64,000 nt of DNA from Bacillota bacterium (GCA_017941085.1 JAGAXF010000033.1:1-64000), one strand, 5' to 3'; positions 16,920-26,766 are shown, counted from the first letter of the stretch. The notes: generated by a model from the sequence alone, not told the origin. Numbers and translations: made by a program.

Positions 16920-17960
16920 TTATAGAATGGTTACGCCTTCACTATCTTTAACCACCTGACCAAGAATATAGGCATCTTCTCCATTTGCTTTTAGAATGGC
17001 TATGGTTTCTTGGGAATCTTCGGGTGACACTATTACCGTCATTCCAACTCCCATATTAAAGGTATTAAACATATCCCTCTCAGGAATTCCACCGGTTGAG
17101 GCAATTAGTTCAAAAATGGGAAGAACTCGAATATCTTCTCTCTTAATGGCAACACCAAAATTCTTAGGTAAAGCTCTTGGTATGTTTTCATAAAAGCCAC
17201 CGCCGGTAATATGGGCAATGGATTTTACTTTTACCTTATCCAGTAATGCCAAAATCGGTTTTACATATATCTTTGTTGGAGTTAAAAGAGTTTCTCCCAG
17301 GGACTTTCCTTCCAACTCTGTAATAGGAGAATGAATATCCCGGTTTTCAACATCAAAGACTTTTCTAACCAGGGAGAAGCCGTTGGAGTGAACACCGGAG
17401 GAAGGTAAGGCAATAACCACATCCCCTTCCTTAACATTATCTTTGTTTAGTATTTTAGATTTATCCACTACGCCAACAGCAAAGCCCGCCAGATCATATT
17501 CATCCTCAGGATAAAAGCCGGGCATTTCAGCAGTTTCTCCTCCTATAAGAGCTGCATCGGACTGAATACATCCCTCCGAAACGCCCTTAACTATTTCCGC
17601 AATCTTTTCGGGATAATTCTTTCCGCAGGCTATGTAGTCAAGGAAGTAAAGAGGCTTTGCTCCTACACAGAGAATGTCATTGACGCACATGGCCACACAA
17701 TCTATTCCAACGGTATCATGCCTATCCATTAAAAAAGCAATCTTAAGCTTTGTTCCCACACCATCGGTGCCGCTGACTAAAACCGGATTGGGAGTATCCG
17801 TTATATCCAATTCAAAAAGACCGCCAAATCCACCAATGTCCTGAAGGGCTCCCTTTGTCATGGTTTTAGCCACAAATTCCTTCATCATCTCAACGGATTT
17901 ATAACCGGCAGTAATATCTACTCCTGCTTCCTTATAGCTTTCGCTAAAGCTCTTAGCCAT
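16920..17960 (-). CDS. purM: Phosphoribosylaminoimidazole synthetase (AIR synthase)
   Basis: PurM closes FGAM to AIR with ATP. The protein (346 aa from the chosen start) has the family's DIGGFGGLFELD and SGTDGVGTKLKIA segments, DCVAMCVNDILCVGA, LIGGETAEMPGFY and GVHSNGFSLVRK. The start at 17960 (MAKSFSES) follows AAGGAGGAAGAA and sits 10 bp after the purF stop. An upstream in-frame codon at 17984 would overlap purF and would place the Shine-Dalgarno inside the gene. Confidence 0.96.
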   Translation of the reverse strand: MAKSFSESYKEAGVDITAGYKSVEMMKEFVAKTMTKGALQDIGGFGGLFELDITDTPNPVLVSGTDGVGTKLKIAFLMDRHDTVGIDCVAMCVNDILCVGAKPLYFLDYIACGKNYPEKIAEIVKGVSEGCIQSDAALIGGETAEMPGFYPEDEYDLAGFAVGVVDKSKILNKDNVKEGDVVIALPSSGVHSNGFSLVRKVFDVENRDIHSPITELEGKSLGETLLTPTKIYVKPILALLDKVKVKSIAHITGGGFYENIPRALPKNFGVAIKREDIRVLPIFELIASTGGIPERDMFNTFNMGVGMTVIVSPEDSQETIAILKANGEDAYILGQVVKDSEGVTIL

Positions 17961-17970
17961 TTCTTCCTCC

Positions 17971-19407
17971 TTAGAAGTTAGCACCCTCGCTTATCTTATG
18001 CTCAAATCTGGTTTTTTCTTTATGGGTTGGTTCCTTGGTGGGATAATCTCCGCTGAAGCAGGCATGACAATAGCCTTCACCTCGTTTGGTGCCAATTAAC
18101 ATATTCAAACTATCCACACTGAGATATCCAACGCTGTCCGCACCTACATGCTTTGCTATTTCATCAACAGACATTTTGCATGCAATCAAATTGTCTCTGG
18201 AATCTATATCCGTACCGTAATAGCAAGGATTCATAAATGGCGGTGCCGAAGACATTACGTGAATCTCCTTGGCTCCTGCATCTCTAACCAGCTTAATGAT
18301 TCTGGCAATGGTGGTTCCTCTTACAATAGAATCATCCACCAGAACCACTCTCTTGTCCTTAACTGTCTCCTTAAGGACATTTAATTTAATCATAACCTTA
18401 TCTTCCCTGTTGGACTGTCCGGGAGCAATAAAGGTTCTGCCTATATATTTGTTTTTAATGAAACCAACACCATAGGGAATTCCCGATTGCTGGGCGTATC
18501 CCAAGGCTGCACTTAGTCCGGAATCAGGGACGCCTATTACCACATCGGCTTGAATGGGATGCTCCATAGCCAGGCAGGCCCCTGCCCTCATCCTTGCCTG
18601 ATGAACGCTTACTCCTTCTATTTCTGAATCGGGACGAGCAAAGTAAAGATATTCGAATATACAAATCTTGTGGGGTTCCTTATTACAATGATCTGTAATG
18701 GACTTAACCCCTTCACTGCTGAATACAACAATTTCTCCCGGTTCAATATCCCTTATGTACTTGGCGTTTACTGCATCCAAAGCGCAGGTTTCAGATGCAA
18801 CTATATATGCTCCGTCATCTCTTTGACCATAAAGAAGCGGTCTGAATCCATGTTTGTCTCTTGCTGCAATTAATTTGCTGGGAGACATTATTACCAGAGA
18901 ATAAGCTCCTTCCAGAATATCCATGGATTGAGCTACAGCCTCCTCAATGGACTTACTCTTGATTCTTTCCTTTGTGAGTATGTAAGCAATTACTTCAGTA
19001 TCATTGGAGGAATGAAAAATAGAACCTTCCAGCTCTAACTGTTCTCTAAGCTCAAAGGCATTTACAAGATTACCGTTATGGGCAATAGCCATACGACCCT
19101 TATGATGGTTTACCACCATGGGCTGAGAATTTGCTCTTGTGCTTGTACCGGTGGTTCCATATCTAACATGACCAACGGCCATATTTCCAAGACCCAGGTC
19201 CTGTAGGCTTCTGGCGTCAAAAACGTCCTCCACAAGTCCCACGTCTTTTCTTACTGTGAAGATTCCATCGTCATTTACCACGATACCGCAGTTCTCCTGA
19301 CCTCTATGCTGTAAGGCATAGAGAGCATAATAGGCAGTATGGGCCACATCCAGGGTTTCGTTGGCATAGATTCCAAAGAGGCCGCATTCTTCTCTTAAAT
19401 TGCTCAT
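17971..19407 (-). CDS. purF: Amidophosphoribosyltransferase
   Basis: PurF commits PRPP and glutamine to purine synthesis. The 478-aa protein starts MSNLREECGLFGIY: a seven-residue propeptide before the catalytic Cys of the Ntn glutaminase, as in the Bacillus type. The phosphoribosyltransferase domain has VLVDDSIVRGTTIARI (PRPP site). Cysteines in CIFEYLYFARPDSE-flanking sequence, SAPPFMNPCYYG and YCHACFSGDYP fit the [4Fe-4S]-containing subclass. GGAGTATAGCAG precedes the ATG. Purines normally inhibit this enzyme; no RNA control element is seen upstream. Confidence 0.96.
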   Translation of the reverse strand: MSNLREECGLFGIYANETLDVAHTAYYALYALQHRGQENCGIVVNDDGIFTVRKDVGLVEDVFDARSLQDLGLGNMAVGHVRYGTTGTSTRANSQPMVVNHHKGRMAIAHNGNLVNAFELREQLELEGSIFHSSNDTEVIAYILTKERIKSKSIEEAVAQSMDILEGAYSLVIMSPSKLIAARDKHGFRPLLYGQRDDGAYIVASETCALDAVNAKYIRDIEPGEIVVFSSEGVKSITDHCNKEPHKICIFEYLYFARPDSEIEGVSVHQARMRAGACLAMEHPIQADVVIGVPDSGLSAALGYAQQSGIPYGVGFIKNKYIGRTFIAPGQSNREDKVMIKLNVLKETVKDKRVVLVDDSIVRGTTIARIIKLVRDAGAKEIHVMSSAPPFMNPCYYGTDIDSRDNLIACKMSVDEIAKHVGADSVGYLSVDSLNMLIGTKRGEGYCHACFSGDYPTKEPTHKEKTRFEHKISEGANF

Positions 19408-19447
19408 CTGCTATACTCCATTACTCATATATAAATAAATCCTAAAA

Positions 19448-19954
19448 CTATTTTTTCTTCTTTTTGTTAAATTTCTTTTCAATAGCTGCATTCTTCTTAA
19501 GTACTTTTTCAGAATCATTGTGTCTTCTTTTTACAAGTTGTACCGCCAGCTTTTCATCTTCTACAGAAAGAATTTCTGCCGCAAGTATTGCTGCATTGGC
19601 GGCTCCGTCAATGGCCACTGTGGCCACCGGAATGCCAGTAGGCATCTGAACAGTGGCAAGAAGGGAATCAATACCGTCCAGGGGACCTGCATCGATGGGA
19701 ATACCAATAACCGGCAAAGTAGTATTGGCTGCCAATGCTCCGGCCAAATGAGCTGCAAGTCCGGCGGCGGCAATAATTACACCAAATCCATTTTCCCTTG
19801 CAGTAAGAGCGAAATTAGCTGCTTCATCCGGTGTGCGATGAGCAGAAAACACGTGGACTTCCTTTGGTATTTTAAATTCATCCAATATATCTATTGCTTT
19901 TTCTACAACTTCCAGATCACTGTCGGATCCCATAATTACCGCTACTTTTTTCAT
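19448..19954 (-). CDS. purE: N5-carboxyaminoimidazole ribonucleotide mutase
   Basis: The 168-aa protein carries the class I PurE signature MGSDSDLEVVEKA and VFSAHRTPDEA, followed by the glycine/alanine-rich AAAGLAAHLAGALAA helix and a lysine-rich tail. It moves the carboxyl group of N5-CAIR to form CAIR. PurK, which makes N5-CAIR, is not in the window; nor are purB and purC. The ATG overlaps the ruvX stop by 4 bp (ATGA). AAGGAG lies upstream. It is the first purine gene of the operon. Confidence 0.95.
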   Translation of the reverse strand: MKKVAVIMGSDSDLEVVEKAIDILDEFKIPKEVHVFSAHRTPDEAANFALTARENGFGVIIAAAGLAAHLAGALAANTTLPVIGIPIDAGPLDGIDSLLATVQMPTGIPVATVAIDGAANAAILAAEILSVEDEKLAVQLVKRRHNDSEKVLKKNAAIEKKFNKKKKK

Positions 19955-20403
19955 TCCTGATTCTCCTTATGAGTATTTAAATATCCCTGTAAAATAATAA
20001 TAGCTGCTTGTTTATCAATTACTTTTTTCCGTTCTTCTCTGGACATTTCCGCAGCAATAAGAACTCCTTCTGCTATTATGGTGGTGAATCTTTCATCCTC
20101 CCACTCAAATACAACATTCTGGAGTCCTCCTCCTGTGCTTCTAAATTTGTTTTCTAGTTTTTCTCGGAAATCTCTTACTTTTTCAGTTTGAATACTGTCA
20201 GAACCGTCTAGATTTATTGGTAATCCTATTACAACCGTATCACAGTCATATTCCTGAACCAATTCCAAAATCTTATCTGTATCTTTCTTTATTCCAATTC
20301 GTTCATAGGTCATAAGCCCTTGAGCTGTAATCCACAGCTCATCGCTTACTGCAATTCCTATGGTCTTGTCCCCCACGTCCAATCCGATTTTTCTCTTGGC
20401 CAT
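19951..20403 (-). CDS. ruvX: Putative Holliday junction resolvase / pre-16S rRNA nuclease YqgF
   Basis: The 150-aa protein (from MAKRKIG) has the RNase H-like fold signature KIGLDVGDKTIGIAVSDE, DTVVIGLPINLDGSD, and WEDERFTT with the conserved acidic residues. The family is credited with 16S rRNA 5' end maturation and, less surely, Holliday junction cleavage. GTGGAGAG seven bases before the ATG at 20403 decides the start; the longer frame from 20457 begins in the preceding stop region. Gene order alaS-ireB-ruvX is conserved in Firmicutes; here purE takes the place where a DUF1292 gene often lies. Confidence 0.93.
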   Translation of the reverse strand: MAKRKIGLDVGDKTIGIAVSDELWITAQGLMTYERIGIKKDTDKILELVQEYDCDTVVIGLPINLDGSDSIQTEKVRDFREKLENKFRSTGGGLQNVVFEWEDERFTTIIAEGVLIAAEMSREERKKVIDKQAAIIILQGYLNTHKENQE

Positions 20404-20456
20404 ATTCTCTCCACTACTAAATAACGGCGGGGTAATTCCCGCCGTTTCTAGGTACA

Positions 20457-20702
20457 CTATTTCTGGAGATAGTCTTTGAGTATCTCCTCCACAAGATCAT
20501 CTCTGTCAATTCTGCTAATCATCATGCGAGCATTGTTATAGCTTGTAATGTATGATGGATCGCCGGACAGTATATATCCAACCATTTGGTCGATACCATT
20601 ATACCCTCTCTCTTCCAATGCAGCATAAACAGCTTCGAGAACTTCCCTTGTTGTTTTTTGCTGTACTTTGGTAGTATCAAACATAATAGTTTTTCTCTCC
20701 AT
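20457..20702 (-). CDS. ireB: IreB family regulatory phosphoprotein (DUF965/YrzL)
   Basis: The 81-aa protein matches the IreB family: TTREVLEAVYAALEERGYN followed by GYILSGDPSYITSYNNARMMI and a final ILKDYL. In Enterococcus IreB is a substrate of the Ser/Thr kinase IreK and restrains cephalosporin resistance; the N-terminal threonines (TTKVQQKTT) are the kind of site phosphorylated there. AGGAGGAACAC precedes the ATG at 20702. It lies 40 bp after alaS and before ruvX. Confidence 0.92.
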   Translation of the reverse strand: MERKTIMFDTTKVQQKTTREVLEAVYAALEERGYNGIDQMVGYILSGDPSYITSYNNARMMISRIDRDDLVEEILKDYLQK

Positions 20703-20743
20703 GTGTTCCTCCTCGATGCTTTATCGAATACACATTTATTATA

Positions 20744-23362
20744 CTACTTGATTAAGGATTCCGCAACCGAAAATGCCTCTTCTATTTTGGATGGATCCTT
20801 GGCTCCGGCCTGGGCCATATTGGCTTTTCCGCCACCTCCACCACCTGCAGTTTTGGCCACTTCTTTCACTATGTTTCCGGCATGGAGCCCCTTCTCCACA
20901 AGATCATCTGTAAGAGATACCAGGAACACCACCTTGCCCTCATTAACTGCAGCAAAGACCATAGCCACGTTGCTGTTGGATGATTTTATATCATCGGAAA
21001 TGCCTCTAAGTTCATCAACAGAAGTGTCGTCAAATCTTTTTGTTATAACCTTTATGCCGTTAATTTCCTTTGCTTCATTTATCATGGAAGAAGCCGCACC
21101 GCCTAATTCTGCTTTTCTGATTTTCTCCAGTTCCTTCTGCTGGGATTTGTGTTCTTCAGAAAGCTTTTCCGCTCTAACAAGAATATTGTCCGGCTTGCAT
21201 TTTAGAATCTGGCAAAGTTGCTTAATCAAAGCCTGGTTTTCCAATTCATTATTTCTTATTCCCGATGCAGTTACCGCTTCTATTCTTCTGACGCCGGAGG
21301 CAATTCCGGTTTCTGAGATAATCTTAAAGGCTCCAATCTCACCTGTATTCTTTACGTGGGTTCCACCGCATAGTTCTGTACTGAAATCCCCTGCGCTGAC
21401 AACTCTTACCACATTGCCATATTTCTCATCAAAGAGAGCCATGGCTCCCATTTTTTCTGCTTCCTCCATGGTGGTCTCCACTACGGAAACAGGAAGGAAT
21501 TCATTAATCTTTTCATTAACCAAAGCTTCAACTTCAGTTAGCTGCTCATTGGTTAAAGGTTCAAAATGTGTATAGTCGAATCTAAGGACTGATTCAGTTA
21601 CCAAGGATCCTGCCTGATGAACATGGGAACCTACAACTTCTCTCAAGGCAGCATGTAAAAGATGAGTCGCGGTATGATTTCTGGCTATTAAGTTTCTTCT
21701 TATAGGGTGTATCTCAGCTTTTATTTCGTCTCCAACCCTTATGGAATCCACCGTAACCTTAACCTTGTGGGCAAATACCCCATGGGACTTGGTTACTGAA
21801 GAAACAAGAGCCTCACCACTGTTGGTATACATAAAACCTGTATCGTAAATCTGCCCACCACTCTCTGCATAGAAAGGAGTTTCATTTAGATAAACTACCC
21901 CTTCCTCATGAGCCTTTATTTCTTCCTGGCTACCGTTTTCGCTTCTTACGGCAAGAACAATGGCTTTCATACTTTGATTGTCATAGCCCTTAAATACCGT
22001 CTCCGGTAGTCCTTCAATGAAATTGGTATCCCAGGCTGCATCCTCAGATACATGGCGTCCCTCTCTTGCCTTGTTCTTTTGATTTTCCATAGCCTTCTGG
22101 AAGCCATCCATGTCCAGTGAATATCCCTTTTCCTCCAGTATTTCCTGGGTTACTTCCAAGGGGAAACCGTAGGTGTCGTAGAGTTTAAAGGCATTTTCAC
22201 CGGATAATACCTTCTCTCCGGATTTCTCCATGTCCTTCATATAGCCGCCTATGATTTCAATTCCCTGATCCAGGGTTTGGCTAAAGCGATCTTCTTCTAT
22301 TGCGATGATCTTCTTTATTAATTCCTGTTTTTCCACCAATTCAGGATATGCTTCTCCGGAAACCGTAATTACTCTATCAGCAAGACCTGACAGGAAGGAA
22401 TCCTTGATTCCCAGCAGTTTTCCATGTCTTGCAGCTCTTCTTATAAGTCTTCTTAATACGTAGCCTCTGCCTTCATTTGATGGGTTAATTCCATCGGCAA
22501 TCATAAATACCATGGAGCGAAGATGGTCTGTAATAATTCTGATAGACACATCTGTTTCTTCCGTGCCTTCTTCTTCGTACTTTGCTCCGGATATTTCAAG
22601 AACACCCTCAAGAATATATCTGATGGTATCTATATCAAAGATGGAATCCACGTTCTGCATGATGCAGGCAATTCTCTCCAGTCCCATTCCCGTATCAATA
22701 TTTGGATGGGCTAAGTCTGAATAGCTTCCATCCTCTTCTTTGGAGAATTGGGTGAATACATGATTCCAAAATTCCACATATCTGTCGCAGTCGCATCCCG
22801 GCTTGCAGTCCTCTTTGCCGCAGCCATAGGCCTCTCCTCTATCATAGTAAATTTCAGAGCAAGGGCCGCAGGGTCCCAACCCGATTTCCCAGAAATTATC
22901 TTCCTTTCCAAGTCTTACGATTCTTTCCTCAGGCATTCCTAGCTTTTTCCAAATATCATAGGCCTGATCGTCATCCAAATAAACTGTTGCCCAAAGCTTT
23001 TCCGTGGGTAGCTCCAGTACCTTGGTAATAAACTCCCATCCCCAGGTAAGGGATTCTTCCTTAAAATAGTCACCAAAAGAAAAGTTGCCCAGCATTTCAA
23101 AGAAGGTACCGTGTCTGCTGGTTTTCCCTACATTTTCTATGTCTCCGGTTCTTACGCACTTTTGACATGTGGTCATTCTTTTTGATGGAGGGGTTTCCAG
23201 TCCGGCAAAATATTTCTTTAAAGGAGCCATTCCTGAATTAATAATAAGAAGAGATTTGTCATCCTGAGGTATCAGAGATGCACTCTTTCCGGGATAATGA
23301 TCCTTGCTTACATAAAAATCTCTAAAGGCTTTTCTTATTGCATTTAGTCCGTTGTTTTCCAC
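20744..23362 (-). CDS. alaS: Alanyl-tRNA synthetase
   Basis: The 872-aa class II synthetase has the aminoacylation core (about 1-260, with RHGTFFEMLGNFSFGDYFK and the GLERIACI region) and a tRNA-recognition helical domain. Next come an editing domain with ARNHTATHLLHAAL and CGGTHVKNTG motifs (zinc ligands His/Cys) and a C-Ala domain near the end containing a GGGGGGKANMAQAGAK loop. The start is GTG with AGGAGG just upstream. Only 79 bp separates it from pgcA, too short for a T-box leader. Confidence 0.97.
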   Translation of the reverse strand: MENNGLNAIRKAFRDFYVSKDHYPGKSASLIPQDDKSLLIINSGMAPLKKYFAGLETPPSKRMTTCQKCVRTGDIENVGKTSRHGTFFEMLGNFSFGDYFKEESLTWGWEFITKVLELPTEKLWATVYLDDDQAYDIWKKLGMPEERIVRLGKEDNFWEIGLGPCGPCSEIYYDRGEAYGCGKEDCKPGCDCDRYVEFWNHVFTQFSKEEDGSYSDLAHPNIDTGMGLERIACIMQNVDSIFDIDTIRYILEGVLEISGAKYEEEGTEETDVSIRIITDHLRSMVFMIADGINPSNEGRGYVLRRLIRRAARHGKLLGIKDSFLSGLADRVITVSGEAYPELVEKQELIKKIIAIEEDRFSQTLDQGIEIIGGYMKDMEKSGEKVLSGENAFKLYDTYGFPLEVTQEILEEKGYSLDMDGFQKAMENQKNKAREGRHVSEDAAWDTNFIEGLPETVFKGYDNQSMKAIVLAVRSENGSQEEIKAHEEGVVYLNETPFYAESGGQIYDTGFMYTNSGEALVSSVTKSHGVFAHKVKVTVDSIRVGDEIKAEIHPIRRNLIARNHTATHLLHAALREVVGSHVHQAGSLVTESVLRFDYTHFEPLTNEQLTEVEALVNEKINEFLPVSVVETTMEEAEKMGAMALFDEKYGNVVRVVSAGDFSTELCGGTHVKNTGEIGAFKIISETGIASGVRRIEAVTASGIRNNELENQALIKQLCQILKCKPDNILVRAEKLSEEHKSQQKELEKIRKAELGGAASSMINEAKEINGIKVITKRFDDTSVDELRGISDDIKSSNSNVAMVFAAVNEGKVVFLVSLTDDLVEKGLHAGNIVKEVAKTAGGGGGGKANMAQAGAKDPSKIEEAFSVAESLIK

Positions 23363-23441
23363 CTTTTCCTCCTAAAAATCCATTATTGGTTTAAATTGTT
23401 GGTTATTTTAATTGGTTATTTAATAAATATAGTTATTTCGT

Positions 23442-25112
23442 TTATTTATAGCCTTCCATAATATCTGTAATGGCTTTATCAATATTTGATGTTGGGTCCG
23501 TCAGGAACATATACACCTTGATTTTTGGTTCCGTACCCGAAGGTCTAATAAGGGCAGTACTTCCGTCATCCATTTCAAACTTAATGATATTGGACTTAAT
23601 CATTCCCGTATCATCATTTAGATAATCGGTTTTGTCTTCAATATATAAATCCCCAATATGGTCCTCAACCTCATTTCTAAAGTATTCCATAATGGAATTC
23701 ATGGTTTCAAGGCCGGTATAACCATCAAAGGTAAAGCTTTTGGCTCTATCTATCAAAGTCCCATAATTGGAATATATTTCTTCCAGTCTGTCTATTAAAT
23801 CCTTTCCCTTTTTCTTTAGAGAATTGGCCATAAGGGCAATAATAACGGCAGATGATATGGCGTCCTTATCTCTAATGAATGGAGAAATTAAGAACCCATT
23901 ACTCTCTTCAAAACCAAAGTAATAATCATCGCCCTTTCCTTCTTTGATCATGTTGGAAATGCCTTCGCCTATAAACTTAAATCCCGTCATAGTTAAATTC
24001 ACATTAAGTCCATTGGCCTCAGCCACCCTATCAAAGAGAGGTGTAGAAACAATGCTTCTATAAACCACCTGGCCATCCCTTGGGGTCTTTACGCTGGTTA
24101 AATAATCCAGCATCAAAAGACCTATTTGATTCCCAGTTAGATTAATCTTGGTTTCATCATGAACAAGAGCAACCCCCACTCTATCGGAATCCGGATCGCT
24201 GGCGATTATAATGTCTCCACCTTCCATATCCATCACCTTAAAGGCTTCATTATAGGCTGAAAGCTTTTCCGGATTTGGAGTTTTGCAGGTGGTGAAATTT
24301 TCATCGTAAACATCCTGGGCCGGAACAGGAATTACATTTTCAAAGCCGGCATGTTTAAGAGCCTCCTTAACATAATTCCGTCCTGCTCCATTTAAGGGTG
24401 TATATATGATCTTAATATCGGATTTGTCTTCATCTTTGTTATAGGAATCCGTTAATTCATTGATTTTATTTATAAAGCTTTTTGGAACATCATCCTCCAC
24501 CAGAACAATATTATCCTGGCTTCTATTGATTCCATCAAAATATCCCAGGGCGGATATTTCATTATAAATACCCTTGGTTTCCTCGCCTACAACCTGATAA
24601 CCATCTCTGTTATAAACCTTGTACCCATTAAAAATGCTGGCATTGTGGCTGGCGGTAATCATTATGCCGTAATCACAGTCCAAGGCCTCTATACTATAGG
24701 AAAGAAGCGGCACAGGTGTAATTTCAGGAAACAGAAAGGCCTTTATTCCATTTCCCGATAGAACCTCCGCCGTTTCTCTGGCAAATTGCGTAGAAAACCT
24801 TCTGCTGTCACAGGCAATTACAACCCTACCCTTAAAGGATTCCGGACTATCTTGAATTCTTTTCCTTAGGTATAATGCCAGCCCCTGGGTGGCTCTAGCC
24901 ACCACATACTTACTGATTCTTCTTGGACCGGGGCCAATTATTCCTCTAATTCCGGAGGTACCAAAGCTTAATTCTCCACCAAAACAATCCAAAAGTTCCT
25001 CTCCGGAGGTTTCAAGCCTGGAAAGTTCCTTTTGCATATATGGATCATCTTTGGTCTTTTCCAGCCAAAGCTTATATTCAATTAGTGCAGTATCGATTAT
25101 TTCATTTCCCAT
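23442..25112 (-). CDS. Phosphoglucomutase / phosphomannomutase family protein
   Basis: The 556-aa protein is an alpha-D-phosphohexomutase. It shows the phosphoserine loop TASHNASIFNGYKVY (S155 as the likely phosphorylated residue), the metal loop ASDPDSDRVGVAL, the sugar-specificity loop FGFEESNG, and the phosphate-binding RPSGTEPKIKVY near the C-terminus. Length fits the PgcA-like class found in Firmicutes, which supplies glucose 1-phosphate for UDP-glucose. It is the first gene of the long minus-strand run and is divergent from the nucleoside transporter. Confidence 0.9.
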   Translation of the reverse strand: MGNEIIDTALIEYKLWLEKTKDDPYMQKELSRLETSGEELLDCFGGELSFGTSGIRGIIGPGPRRISKYVVARATQGLALYLRKRIQDSPESFKGRVVIACDSRRFSTQFARETAEVLSGNGIKAFLFPEITPVPLLSYSIEALDCDYGIMITASHNASIFNGYKVYNRDGYQVVGEETKGIYNEISALGYFDGINRSQDNIVLVEDDVPKSFINKINELTDSYNKDEDKSDIKIIYTPLNGAGRNYVKEALKHAGFENVIPVPAQDVYDENFTTCKTPNPEKLSAYNEAFKVMDMEGGDIIIASDPDSDRVGVALVHDETKINLTGNQIGLLMLDYLTSVKTPRDGQVVYRSIVSTPLFDRVAEANGLNVNLTMTGFKFIGEGISNMIKEGKGDDYYFGFEESNGFLISPFIRDKDAISSAVIIALMANSLKKKGKDLIDRLEEIYSNYGTLIDRAKSFTFDGYTGLETMNSIMEYFRNEVEDHIGDLYIEDKTDYLNDDTGMIKSNIIKFEMDDGSTALIRPSGTEPKIKVYMFLTDPTSNIDKAITDIMEGYK

Positions 25113-25210
25113 AATATTACCCTAAATATGTAATATATTATCGTCTCCTAATGGTATTTTTGAGGAGTTATTCCTTCTTCATATCCGGTTATAAACTACT
25201 CACAGAAAAC

Positions 25211-25235
25211 ACGGCAGAAACTTCCTTACTGCCGT
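25211..25235. other. Hairpin in the divergent pgcA/bmp intergenic region
   Basis: ACGGCAG and CTGCCGT form a perfect 7-bp GC-rich stem with an 11-nt loop. On the minus strand it is followed by GTTTTCTG and would lie in the pgcA leader, so it could be a weak attenuator. The rest of the 374-bp gap (25113-25486) is AT-rich with one good plus-strand promoter; no purine riboswitch core was found. Confidence 0.5.
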
Positions 25236-25412
25236 AATCCTCCAAAAATAAAAGCACATCGATTATATAATAAATATCATATTCATTCAAGTAGAATCCC
25301 CTAAAAATCAAAGCTCTAATGATTTTTTAAATCTCAACACAATGATTTCTTCAATAAACTATATTGGCTTTTTCTCCTCAAAATGTTTACATGATTATCG
25401 CAAAAAAATCTA

Positions 25413-25441
25413 TTGTATTTTTAAAGTTCATACTCTAAAAT
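25413..25441 (+). promoter_or_regulatory. Promoter of the BMP lipoprotein gene
   Basis: TTGTAT (25413-25418) and TAAAAT (25436-25441) have a 17-bp spacer and lie about 45 bp before the start codon. The spacer end and the following bases form a short inverted repeat, CATAC-N8-GTATG, that overlaps the -10 element. Confidence 0.6.
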
Positions 25442-25486
25442 GTATGAAGTAATTTATAGTTTATTTGTAGGAGGCAAAGTTAATCA

Positions 25487-26710
25487 ATGAAAAAGAAACT
25501 ATTTGTAATCACAATGGTACTTCTTCTGACATTTTCTTTATTTGCTTGCGGACAGAAGGAAACCCCTGCTGAAACCGATGAAAGCGCAACAGAAGAAACA
25601 GCTACAGAAGAATCAACTGAAGAAACAACAGAAGCTGCTGACATGAAGGTAGCAATGGTTACTGACTATGGTGATATTACCGACCAGTCCTTTAACCAGA
25701 CAACCTATGAAGCCAGCAAGGCATTCTGCGATGCCAATGGTATCGAATTCGTTTACAAAAAACCTGCAACAGATGCAGACGCTGACCGTATTGCATCCAT
25801 TGAAGAAGCCATTGAGGACGGCTTCAATGTAATCGTAATGCCCGGCTTTGCATTTGCTAATGCTATCTATGAAGTAGCTCCCCTTTATCCAGATGTAAAG
25901 TTCGTAGCTCTGGATGTAAGTGAATACGACCTCAACTTTGACGGCAGCGGCAACCCAAGAGATCCTGAATTCGAAGGATCCAATGTGTACTCCGCAGTTT
26001 ATCAGGAAGAGCTGGCTGGCTATATGGCAGGCTATGCAGCTGTTAAGCTGGGTTACACCAAGCTCGGATTCCTGGGTGGTATGGCAGTTCCTGCAGTACA
26101 GCGCTATGGATACGGATTCGTTCAGGGTGCTGACGCAGCTGCTGAAGAAAGCGGTATCTCCGATATAGAATGCAAATACATCTATGGCGGACAGTTCTAC
26201 GGCGATGCAGACATTACAGCTGTAATGGACACATGGTATGGCGCAGGCACAGAAGTAGTATTCGCTTGCGGCGGCGGTATCTTCACATCTGCTGCTGAAG
26301 CTGCTGCAAAGACAAATGCCAAGGTTATCGGTGTTGACGTAGACCAGGCTGCTATAATCGATGGTGGCTACGGCGAAGGAATGACCGTAACTTCCGCTAT
26401 GAAGGGTCTTGCTCCTACAGTTAATACAGTTCTGGGCGCAATCCTTGAAGGAAATTGGGATGAATATAAGGGTCAGATTCAGACTCTCGGTCTCATCTCT
26501 GACGCTCCTGAACTCAATTATGTACAGCTTCCTGAGTCCACTCAGTGGGCAGATGGTTTCCAGGTAGCAGACTATGAAACTCTGGTTGGGGAACTATTTA
26601 ACGGAACACGTACAGTAGATGCCAGCACAGATTCAGTTCCTGCTGACGGTTCTGCAACACCTGAAACAAAGGTTGTTAAAGTTGACCATCAGGGAACTAT
26701 CAAGGGCTAA
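25487..26710 (+). CDS. BMP-family nucleoside-binding lipoprotein
   Basis: The 407-aa protein starts with a lipoprotein signal peptide whose lipobox is LFAC (Cys near residue 21), then an acidic Thr/Glu-rich linker (about 25-52) and a periplasmic-binding fold of the BMP/PnrA type. Recognisable parts are VTDYGDITDQSFNQ near residue 58, the VFACGGGIFTSAAEAA region near 260, and VIGVDVDQA. BMP proteins capture purine or other nucleosides for the ABC importer encoded just downstream. A strong AGGAGGC precedes the ATG. Codon use is GC-richer and more biased than in neighbours, as expected for high expression. Confidence 0.9.
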   Translation: MKKKLFVITMVLLLTFSLFACGQKETPAETDESATEETATEESTEETTEAADMKVAMVTDYGDITDQSFNQTTYEASKAFCDANGIEFVYKKPATDADADRIASIEEAIEDGFNVIVMPGFAFANAIYEVAPLYPDVKFVALDVSEYDLNFDGSGNPRDPEFEGSNVYSAVYQEELAGYMAGYAAVKLGYTKLGFLGGMAVPAVQRYGYGFVQGADAAAEESGISDIECKYIYGGQFYGDADITAVMDTWYGAGTEVVFACGGGIFTSAAEAAAKTNAKVIGVDVDQAAIIDGGYGEGMTVTSAMKGLAPTVNTVLGAILEGNWDEYKGQIQTLGLISDAPELNYVQLPESTQWADGFQVADYETLVGELFNGTRTVDASTDSVPADGSATPETKVVKVDHQGTIKG

Positions 26711-26766
26711 GCACCATCAAAGTCATTAGAATTAGATATATTCTTTAAATATAATAGTGACTATTT

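Noticed and set aside
20586..21575. A 329-codon plus-strand frame opposite alaS
   Set aside because: It lies wholly antisense to a well-conserved gene, its product is low-complexity Ser/Phe/Leu-rich, and no start signal is present.
23363..23441. T-box leader before alaS
   Set aside because: Only 79 bp separates alaS from pgcA, with no specifier stem or T-box sequence.
25113..25486. Purine riboswitch before the nucleoside transporter
   Set aside because: The conserved three-way junction core bases were not found on either strand; only a short GC hairpin and a promoter are seen.
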